In this document: piece after piece, positions 1 to 5,182 of the stretch
Layout: every line of letters starts with the position of its first letter
Position numbering within the stretch: the first letter of the stretch is position 1
Source of the DNA: Clostridiales bacterium
Lineage (GTDB): Bacteria; Bacillota_A; Clostridia; Oscillospirales; Oscillospiraceae
DNA: 5,836 nt
Assembly (NCBI GenBank): GCA_022777455.1
Contig: JALFGI010000233.1
Location: forward strand, 1-5,836
Reading direction: 5' to 3'
The notes under the pieces: generated by a model
Seen by the model: the letters and a program-made list of their open reading frames with translations, nothing else
Told to the model about the DNA's origin: nothing
The model's database searches: none
Position numbers and translations under genes: made by a program

Positions 1-758
1 ACATCCATACCCTGATTGGCAAGGAACAGCAGGTTCTCCACCATGTCGTTGAAGACCATGGGATTGGCATAGTTTAAATCCCACTGGAAGGGATAGAAGG
101 AGGTCATGACAATCTGACCATCCGGAAGCTGCGTAAAGTTACCGGGGGCGGTGGTGGGAAATACCTGGGGCACGGTCTTTTCAAATTCCTTGGGGATATC
201 CCAGTTATCGTAGAAGAAATAGCGGCTTCTGGCCACCGGATCACCGGCTCGGGCAGCCTTTGCCCAGGGGTGTTCCTCGCTGGTGTGGTTCAGCACAAAG
301 TCCAGGCACAGCACCATGCCTTTTTCGTGGCAGGTATCTGCCAGTTCCGCCAGATCCTCCATGGTGCCTAAGTCTGGTCGAACCTTCCGGAAGTCGGATA
401 CGGCATAGCCGCCATCGGACTTGCCTTTGGGGGAATCCAGCAGGGGCATCAGGTGCAGATAGTTGATGCCGCATTCCGTGAGATAGGGCAGCTTTTCCTG
501 CACGCCCTTCAAGGTTCCGCCGAAGTTGGCAGGGTACATCATCATACCCAGCAGTTTGTTGGAGCGATACCAATCCGGCTCAGCCAGACGCTTTTCATCG
601 ATGGCCCGCAGGGCATCCTTTCGGGCATTCCACTGTGCCTCCAGCATCTGAACAAAGTAATCAAATGCTCCCCGATCATTATGGTAAAGCTCACAATAGA
701 GCCACTTCAGTTCATGATAGCAATGATCCAGACGCGTAGCAAAAACGGATTTCTCCAT
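1..758 (-). CDS. Amylosucrase / sucrose hydrolase-like GH13 (subfamily 4) enzyme, N-terminal 252 residues, cut by window edge
   Basis: This open frame runs off the left edge with no stop. The start is ATG at 758, chosen because AAAGGAAGG lies 8 nt upstream. The translation resembles Neisseria polysaccharea amylosucrase (NpAS, about 636 aa) recalled from memory, with a steady offset of 29 residues. Matching segments include SNKLLG (66-71), YLHLMPL (100-106), KSDGGYAVS (113-121), DFVLNHTS (153-160) and FQWDLNY (224-230). D115 matches Asp144 and H158 matches His187 of the sugar pocket; Y118 and F221 match the aromatic pair Tyr147 and Phe250. The expected nucleophile (Asp286, here about residue 257) falls just past the edge, so the catalytic triad cannot be checked. 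Family members split sucrose, release fructose, and pass glucose to an alpha-glucan or water. No signal peptide is visible, so it is probably cytoplasmic. Amylosucrase and sucrose hydrolase cannot be separated from this fragment. It is the last visible gene, 107 nt after the kinase. Confidence 0.85.
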   Translation of the reverse strand, partial: MEKSVFATRLDHCYHELKWLYCELYHNDRGAFDYFVQMLEAQWNARKDALRAIDEKRLAEPDWYRSNKLLGMMMYPANFGGTLKGVQEKLPYLTECGINYLHLMPLLDSPKGKSDGGYAVSDFRKVRPDLGTMEDLAELADTCHEKGMVLCLDFVLNHTSEEHPWAKAARAGDPVARSRYFFYDNWDIPKEFEKTVPQVFPTTAPGNFTQLPDGQIVMTSFYPFQWDLNYANPMVFNDMVENLLFLANQGMD

Positions 759-766
759 GGCAACCG

Positions 767-775
767 CCTTCCTTT
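767..775 (-). promoter_or_regulatory. Ribosome binding site of the GH13 gene
   Basis: The minus strand reads AAAGGAAGG, ending 8 nt before the ATG at 758. It is the best Shine-Dalgarno match nearby and fixes the start of the truncated GH13 gene. It lies 11 nt downstream of the hairpin at 787-809. Confidence 0.75.
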
Positions 776-786
776 CTCTTGCGGAA

Positions 787-809
787 AAGGGTCGGATGGC
801 CCGACCCTT
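787..809 (-). terminator. Perfect 9-bp stem-loop between kinase and GH13 genes (weak terminator, attenuator or processing hairpin)
   Basis: On the minus strand the arms AAGGGTCGG and CCGACCCTT pair perfectly around a 5-nt loop (GCCAT). The 3' side reads CCCTTTTCC, so only four U residues occur together and two of them are in the stem. That is short for an intrinsic terminator. The hairpin lies in the 107-nt gap after the kinase stop and just before the GH13 ribosome binding site. It could cause partial termination, lowering GH13 expression, or protect the upstream mRNA end. The structure is seen directly; its role is inferred. Confidence 0.5.
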
Positions 810-865
810 CGGAATTGTTCCAGCTGAATTTCGTCTTATCGAACGGAAACGATATGGCGGCTTCC

Positions 866-1837
866 TCAGTTTGCTGCCAGCAGAGCTTCCACTTCGCTGC
901 GCTCCGGCATGGAGCGGATGGCGCCCTTCCGTGTCGTAACGATGTAGGCTGCCCCGTTGGCGAAGCGGAGCATAGTCTCCCGATCATCGGGAGTCAAACA
1001 GGCAATACCGTTTTCCAGCACAAAATTCAGCACGCTGGCGCAGAAGGTATCCCCAGCACCGGTGGTTTCGATGGTGCCGCCCAGCTTGAAGGAGGGCGCG
1101 AACACCGGTTCTTCCTCGCCGTAGAAGGAGTAGCTTCCATCGGCACCGGCAGTGACGTTAAGCACCTTAATGTTGGGGTAGGTTTTCTGGAGAATGGCAG
1201 CGCCCTTCACGAAATCCGTTTCCCCGGTCATGAATTCCAGCTCATTGTCGGCAATTTTCAGAATATCGCACTGGGAAAGTCCCCAGGCGATCTGCCGCTT
1301 GGCTTCCTCTAAATCCTCCCACAGAGGGGGACGGAGATTGGGGTCGAAGGAGATCAGCGCCCCGCCCTCCTTCGCCAGCTCTACCGCCTTGACCGTAGCA
1401 GCCCGGACACCCTCGTGGGTCATGGACAGGGTGCCGAAATGGAAAATCCGGGCATTGGCGATGGTGTCCTCCGGCAGTTCATCAGCAGTCAGCATCATAT
1501 CCGCGCCGGGCTTGCGATAGAAGGAAAAGTCCCGGTCGCCGTTGGGGAAGGTCTGGACAAAGGCCAGGGTGGTGGGGATTTTCGGATCCATAATCAGATG
1601 CTCCGCGTTGATGCCCGCTTCCAGAATGGTATGCTGTAGTAGGCTGCCGAACATATCGTCGCCGACCTTACCCACAAAGGCGCAGGATTTACCCAGCTTT
1701 CGCAGCATAGCCAGCACATTGCAGGGCGCGCCGCCGGGACAGGCTTCAAACAGACCATTGCCCTGATTGCTGACGCCGTTTTTTGTAAAGTCAATCAAAA
1801 GCTCACCCAGAGCCACTACATCAAATTTTTCTGCCAT
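866..1837 (-). CDS. scrK: PfkB-family carbohydrate kinase, probable fructokinase
   Basis: A complete 323-residue protein, the usual size for ribokinase/PfkB sugar kinases. Family landmarks are in order: GELLIDF (11-17) at the first strand, PGGAPCN (34-40) at the sugar-binding glycine pair, FVGKVGDD (54-61), the central SFDPNLRP (163-170), and the signature TTGAGDTF (258-265), where D263 is the expected catalytic base and G260-G262 form the anion hole. The residue before TTGAGD is Glu rather than the more common Asp. Family members transfer phosphate from ATP to a sugar hydroxyl in the cytoplasm. Fructose as substrate is inferred from the preceding GH32 gene and the following GH13 gene, both of which would release fructose. 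The ATG lies 3 nt after the GH32 stop and its Shine-Dalgarno lies inside the GH32 gene, so the two are probably translationally coupled. Another ketose or a 2-keto-3-deoxy sugar acid is possible but fits the context less well. Confidence 0.88.
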   Translation of the reverse strand: MAEKFDVVALGELLIDFTKNGVSNQGNGLFEACPGGAPCNVLAMLRKLGKSCAFVGKVGDDMFGSLLQHTILEAGINAEHLIMDPKIPTTLAFVQTFPNGDRDFSFYRKPGADMMLTADELPEDTIANARIFHFGTLSMTHEGVRAATVKAVELAKEGGALISFDPNLRPPLWEDLEEAKRQIAWGLSQCDILKIADNELEFMTGETDFVKGAAILQKTYPNIKVLNVTAGADGSYSFYGEEEPVFAPSFKLGGTIETTGAGDTFCASVLNFVLENGIACLTPDDRETMLRFANGAAYIVTTRKGAIRSMPERSEVEALLAAN

Positions 1838-1840
1838 GGA

Positions 1841-3322
1841 TTAAATCTCCAAATCGTATTTTTCCACATCCATCAGCACGGTTCCGTCGCAGGAGAAGCT
1901 GATGGATTTTGCCTCCAGCGGGGTATAAATGACACTGGTGGCAGCCTGCTCGCCGTCGTTTACAAAGACCTCAAGGCTGTACCGGTCCATAATCAGCCGC
2001 AGCTTCAGCTCTCCATTTCCCGCAAACACCGGGAACTCCCGGACGTTGACGATATCGCAGGGCAGGCCGCTCTGGGTGCGGTCAATACGGACAATATTGG
2101 TGGCGGGTTTGAAGCGGATGGAGGTGCAATGCTCCCCATCCCGGGCCACATTGATCTTGAACCAGCGGTACATGGAGGCTTCATTGCCGGGGCGGACGGT
2201 CACCGTCATATCGATAAAGCGGCCGCCCACGCCCTGCAGGGAGTTCTCGCTGGTCATCATCACATTCTGATAGGCTACCTTGTTGATACGGTAGTTCTCA
2301 ATTTCCCGGACCGGGGCCTGGCACAGCCGGCCATTTCGGATGGACAGCTCTCTGGGAATGGTCATCTGACCCATGAACTGCTGCTCCGGCAGGTGACTGC
2401 CGCAGGTTTCCCAGTTCTGCATCCAGCCGATCATCACCCGGCGGCCGTCATAGGTTTCCAGAGTCTGGGGAGCGTAGAAGTCAAGACCGTAGTCGATGGC
2501 CTGCACATTGTCCCGGAGCAAATGATTTTTCTGCTCATTCAGGTCGCCGATGATGCACACATTGGCGTTGCCGGGATGGAACTCCAAGCCCACCGCGTTC
2601 ATCTCCTGGGGACTGGTCAGCAGGACATACTTGCCATCCAACTGGAAAAAGTCCGGGCATTCCCACATCTTGCCGTACTGGTTATGGCAGGAAGCCAGCT
2701 TGTTGATATACTCCCAGTGAATGGCGTCCTCGCTCTTGAAATACAGGATGCTGCCGCTGGTGTCCGGGGTGCGGTTGCCCACCACCATGTAGTACATCCC
2801 GTCCTCCCGCCAGATTTTGGGGTCACGGAAATCATGGACACTGCCGCCTTCCGGGATGTCCTCGGTACGGATGACCGGATTTGCTTCGTATTTCTCGTAG
2901 TTTACACCGTCGCCGATGGCGATGCACTGGGTCTGGAAGCTCTCCACCTTGCCGTTCTTACGGCGCACATTGCGAACACCGGTATACATCAGCAGATGCC
3001 GTCCGTCCGGCATTTCCACGGCGCCGCCGGAGAAGCAGCCGTCCTTGTCGTATTCCATATCCGGGGCCAAAGCAGCGGGAAGACGCTCCCACTTAATAAA
3101 GTCCTGAGTCTTTACATGACCCCAGTGCATGGGGCCCCATTTGATATCGTAGGGGTAATACTGATGGAACAGATGGTATTCCCCTTTGTAGGGGGCAAAG
3201 CCGTTGGGATCGTTGATCCAGCCGATGGGGGCAGTGACATGGAACTTTGGCAGCTCCGAAGCCACATAGGGGCTGTATTTTTTCTCAAAATCCCGGGCGC
3301 GCTGTAATTTTTTACTGGTCAT
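1841..3322 (-). CDS. Cytoplasmic GH32 beta-fructosidase (sucrose / sucrose-6-phosphate / short-fructan hydrolase)
   Basis: A complete 493-residue protein from the ATG at 3322. The frame stays open up to an ATG at 3475, but that start overlaps the binding-protein gene, reads through intergenic hairpins and has no ribosome binding site. The 3322 start has AAAGGAG 7 nt upstream and gives a typical GH32 N terminus and length. The five-bladed propeller domain carries WINDPNG (35-41) with nucleophile D38, FSGG (97-100), FRDP (165-168) with transition-state stabiliser D167, and WECPD (220-224) with acid/base E221. The C-terminal beta-sandwich includes LEVFVNDGEQA (450-460). No signal peptide is present, so it acts inside the cell, cutting terminal beta-fructosyl bonds and releasing fructose. 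Since an ABC transporter imports sugar unphosphorylated, sucrose or fructo-oligosaccharide is a likelier substrate than sucrose 6-phosphate. The motifs alone do not decide this, so no symbol is assigned. Confidence 0.93.
   Translation of the reverse strand: MTSKKLQRARDFEKKYSPYVASELPKFHVTAPIGWINDPNGFAPYKGEYHLFHQYYPYDIKWGPMHWGHVKTQDFIKWERLPAALAPDMEYDKDGCFSGGAVEMPDGRHLLMYTGVRNVRRKNGKVESFQTQCIAIGDGVNYEKYEANPVIRTEDIPEGGSVHDFRDPKIWREDGMYYMVVGNRTPDTSGSILYFKSEDAIHWEYINKLASCHNQYGKMWECPDFFQLDGKYVLLTSPQEMNAVGLEFHPGNANVCIIGDLNEQKNHLLRDNVQAIDYGLDFYAPQTLETYDGRRVMIGWMQNWETCGSHLPEQQFMGQMTIPRELSIRNGRLCQAPVREIENYRINKVAYQNVMMTSENSLQGVGGRFIDMTVTVRPGNEASMYRWFKINVARDGEHCTSIRFKPATNIVRIDRTQSGLPCDIVNVREFPVFAGNGELKLRLIMDRYSLEVFVNDGEQAATSVIYTPLEAKSISFSCDGTVLMDVEKYDLEI
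1847..1850 (-). promoter_or_regulatory. Kinase ribosome binding site embedded in the GH32 3' end
   Basis: The minus strand reads GGAG, 9 nt before the kinase ATG at 1837, within the last codons of the GH32 gene (stop TAA at 1843-1841). Ribosomes finishing GH32 would pass over this site, which supports coupled translation. Confidence 0.6.
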
Positions 3323-3329
3323 AGAAATG

Positions 3330-3336
3330 CTCCTTT
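3330..3336 (-). promoter_or_regulatory. Ribosome binding site deciding the GH32 start
   Basis: The minus strand reads AAAGGAG with a 7-nt spacer to the ATG at 3322. It supports this start over the upstream in-frame ATG at 3475, which adds 51 residues unlike any GH32 N terminus and has no such site. Confidence 0.85.
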
Positions 3337-3347
3337 CGGGTGCAGAT

Positions 3348-3367
3348 GCACAGAGGCTTTTCTGTGC
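3348..3367 (-). promoter_or_regulatory. Intergenic stem-loop C, 7-bp perfect stem, upstream of GH32
   Basis: On the minus strand GCACAGA and TCTGTGC pair around a 6-nt loop (AAAGCC). It directly abuts stem-loop B (3368-3403). Its 3' arm overlaps a smaller alternative palindrome, GTGC-ATCT-GCAC (3340-3351), which ends 3 nt before the GH32 Shine-Dalgarno, so the two structures cannot form together. The pairing is seen directly; any effect on translation is inferred. Confidence 0.5.
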
Positions 3368-3403
3368 TTTGACAAAAATCCGGGAATGCGGGTTTTCGTC
3401 AAA
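3368..3403 (-). promoter_or_regulatory. Intergenic stem-loop B, imperfect 15-bp stem or operator-like palindrome
   Basis: On the minus strand TTTGACGAAAACCCG pairs with CGGATTTTTGTCAAA around a 6-nt loop (CATTCC). In RNA there are 13 Watson-Crick pairs, one G-U pair and one C-A mismatch. The outer TTTGAC/GTCAAA halves are perfect. It may be an mRNA hairpin or a DNA operator for an unseen regulator. No run of U follows it, so it is not a standard terminator. Confidence 0.5.
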
Positions 3404-3423
3404 ATCCAGAAGATAGTCTTCGT

Positions 3424-3450
3424 TCCCTGCCCCCGATAAGGGGGCAGGGA
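3424..3450 (-). promoter_or_regulatory. Intergenic stem-loop A, perfect 11-bp GC-rich hairpin after the binding-protein gene
   Basis: On the minus strand TCCCTGCCCCC and GGGGGCAGGGA pair perfectly around a 5-nt loop (TTATC), starting 8 nt after the binding-protein stop codon. The following bases (ACGAAGAC) contain no U tract, so intrinsic termination is unlikely. A strong hairpin at this spot fits a 3' end-protection or processing element that raises binding-protein mRNA above that of the downstream enzymes, as known for malE-type operons. The structure is certain; the role is inferred. Confidence 0.65.
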
Positions 3451-3458
3451 TGTGGAAA

Positions 3459-5123
3459 TCATGCGTAGTAGGCATCCAGATATTTCTGGAAGATTGCCAG
3501 ATAGTCCTTCAGGCCATAGGCATCCAGATCAGACTGAAGCTTGTCCCAGTCCGCATCGGTAAAGCCGTTCATAATCCAGTCTGCCTTAGCGGTGTTGATG
3601 CACTTGGAGATGTCCGCCTGGAGGTCGGAAATCTTCTTGGTATCCTCCGTGCTCATGAACACATTGGGGAAGACATACTTGTGGTTCATGTCGGGGGTGT
3701 AGATGTCCTTAATCCAGTCCAGACGGTACTGGGCATCATCGGGGCAGGTGACATACACACCGTAGTAGCTGTCCAGAATGGCGAGGGGGCCGTTGACGCT
3801 CTCAGCTTCCCGGACTTCCACAGGGGAGGCATCACCCAGAGGCGCATGCTTCAGCATAGGCTCACCGTTGGCGTTGGTGCTCATTTCAAAGATATCGAAA
3901 TCATCCTCTTCGCCGTAGGTGCCCCAGTTGTTCTGAGGAGACTGGATGGGCGCGTACATCTGATCCAGCCATGCGCAGACCAGAGCGGGATTCTTTGCTA
4001 CAGCGGTAACAACGCAGCGACCGCGGTCAAAACCGGAGGTGAAGGAGCCGTTCTGGGCCGTGATGTTGCGCACATCCGCGGTCAGAGCGGGCAGGGGTTC
4101 CCAACCATTCAGGCTTGCAATGTTGGCAACGTCCCAGGAGAAGCAGACACCGTAGCGGCCAGACTTGCCCTTGGCAACGTAAGTAGACCATTCCTGGGTA
4201 AAGGCTTCGGGGTCGATGAGACCCTGGGCATACAGCTCATGGAGCCAGGCAATGCCCTTTTTGAATCCTTCGGAATTGGCGACACAGATGACCTCCTTGT
4301 TGTCGGTGACAGCAATGTGACGGCCGCGGTCGGGATCGCCATAGCCTTCGCCAAAGCCGTTGATCAGGATGCAGGGATCCTGGTCGCCGTCATTGACGAT
4401 ACATGCCATGGGGATAATATCGCCTTCGATGCCAAAGTGTGCCTTCAGGTCGGCAGCGTTATCGCGGAATGCCACCAGAACAGCTTCGAACTCGTCAACA
4501 GTGGTGGGCATTTCCAGATTCAGGTACTCCAGCCATGCGGTGTTGATGAAGCTCATGTTGCCAACGGTCTGGATGGCGGTCTTTTCGTAGCCCAGCTGCT
4601 CAATCCAGGGCAGTGCCCAGATGTGACCGTTTTCGTCGGTGCACATGGCCTTGTACTCAGGAGCCTGCTCGAAGACCTTGCACAGGTTGGGCATATACTT
4701 TTCAATGTATTCTTCCAGATTGATGATGACACCCTGCTTGGCGTACTTCAGCAGGTCGGTGTCGCCGAAGCCGGCGTTGAACACGAAGTCGGGCAGGGTT
4801 TTGACATTGGCCATTTCAAGGGCAATCTTCTCGCCCCACTGGTCGCCCTGAATGGTTTTCCATTCCACATGGACGTTGGTCTGCTCCTCCAGCCGCTTGA
4901 AGATGGTACGGTTGTTGGGCTCGGACTCGGTGCCGGCGGGGAAGTTGGTCAGACCCTTGATGGTTGCGGTTTCCGCCAGGGGGAACTGTAAGGTGGCGGG
5001 GTCTACCTCCAGACCGGAGGAATTGCCGCCGATTTCGCCGTTCTTGCCGCCGCAGCCGGCCAGCAGGGACAGGGTCATAACGACCACCAGCGCCAGGGAC
5101 AATACCTTGGTAAACTTACTCAT
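3459..5123 (-). CDS. Lipoprotein extracellular solute-binding protein of an LplA-type carbohydrate ABC transporter
   Basis: A complete 554-residue protein, the usual length for LplA-type binding proteins of Bacillota. The N terminus has a basic start, a hydrophobic core (about 7-21) and lipobox LAGC with the lipidated cysteine at C24, followed by a Gly/Ser/Asn-rich linker (25-37). The mature part has family-1 solute-binding features: an early strand with an FKRLEEQTNVHVEW-type segment (75-88), LPDFVF (110-115), and GVIINLEEYIEKYMPN (131-146). It would sit on the outer face of the cell membrane and deliver sugar to the neighbouring permease, whose gene ends 59 nt upstream. Sucrose or a short fructan is inferred from the downstream GH32, kinase and GH13 genes; the protein sequence alone does not show the ligand. 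The ATG start has AGAGGAG 7 nt upstream. Confidence 0.93.
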   Translation of the reverse strand: MSKFTKVLSLALVVVMTLSLLAGCGGKNGEIGGNSSGLEVDPATLQFPLAETATIKGLTNFPAGTESEPNNRTIFKRLEEQTNVHVEWKTIQGDQWGEKIALEMANVKTLPDFVFNAGFGDTDLLKYAKQGVIINLEEYIEKYMPNLCKVFEQAPEYKAMCTDENGHIWALPWIEQLGYEKTAIQTVGNMSFINTAWLEYLNLEMPTTVDEFEAVLVAFRDNAADLKAHFGIEGDIIPMACIVNDGDQDPCILINGFGEGYGDPDRGRHIAVTDNKEVICVANSEGFKKGIAWLHELYAQGLIDPEAFTQEWSTYVAKGKSGRYGVCFSWDVANIASLNGWEPLPALTADVRNITAQNGSFTSGFDRGRCVVTAVAKNPALVCAWLDQMYAPIQSPQNNWGTYGEEDDFDIFEMSTNANGEPMLKHAPLGDASPVEVREAESVNGPLAILDSYYGVYVTCPDDAQYRLDWIKDIYTPDMNHKYVFPNVFMSTEDTKKISDLQADISKCINTAKADWIMNGFTDADWDKLQSDLDAYGLKDYLAIFQKYLDAYYA

Positions 5124-5130
5124 TGCGATT

Positions 5131-5137
5131 CTCCTCT
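5131..5137 (-). promoter_or_regulatory. Strong ribosome binding site with A/U-rich upstream tract for the binding-protein gene
   Basis: The minus strand reads AGAGGAG 7 nt before the ATG at 5123, preceded by AAAAAATAATAATAA (5152-5138). An unstructured A/U-rich tract next to a near-consensus Shine-Dalgarno suggests high translation, as expected for a binding protein made in excess over its permeases. Confidence 0.75.
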
Positions 5138-5152
5138 TTATTATTATTTTTT

Positions 5153-5166
5153 CAGGCAGCGGCCTG
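5153..5166 (-). other. Small 5-bp stem-loop in the permease to binding-protein gap
   Basis: On the minus strand CAGGC and GCCTG pair around a 4-nt loop (CGCT) in the 59-nt gap. A run of A, not U, follows in the direction of transcription, so it is not a terminator. It could be a minor processing site or chance. Confidence 0.3.
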
Positions 5167-5182
5167 GGTAAATACGGATGGC

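Noticed and set aside
779..1312. A 177-codon plus-strand open frame opposite the kinase end and intergenic gap
   Set aside because: It lies opposite the kinase C terminus, including the TTGAGD motif coding region, and shows no family features.
2129..3307. A 392-codon plus-strand open frame opposite GH32
   Set aside because: The minus strand encodes all GH32 catalytic motifs here; the plus frame gives no recognisable protein and is explained by codon bias.
3374..3402. Possible internal promoter on the minus strand, TTGACG then 17 nt then ATTTTT
   Set aside because: The -35 match is good but the -10 is poor, and the bases are better explained as arms of the inverted repeat. It is kept only as a possibility in the findings.
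3424..3450. Intrinsic terminator after the binding-protein gene
   Set aside because: The stem is strong, but no U tract follows in either direction, so it is described as a processing or stability hairpin.
3323..3475. N-terminal extension of GH32 starting at ATG 3475
   Set aside because: It would overlap the binding-protein stop, translate through the GC-rich hairpins, and lacks a Shine-Dalgarno. The added 51 residues look like neither a signal peptide nor a domain, and the 3322 start is well supported.
3450..4991. A 513-codon open frame on the plus strand opposite the binding-protein gene
   Set aside because: It is a shadow of the minus-strand lipoprotein gene, whose codon bias leaves few antisense stops. 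The translation shows no recognisable domain, and the minus frame has a lipobox, a ribosome binding site and family motifs.
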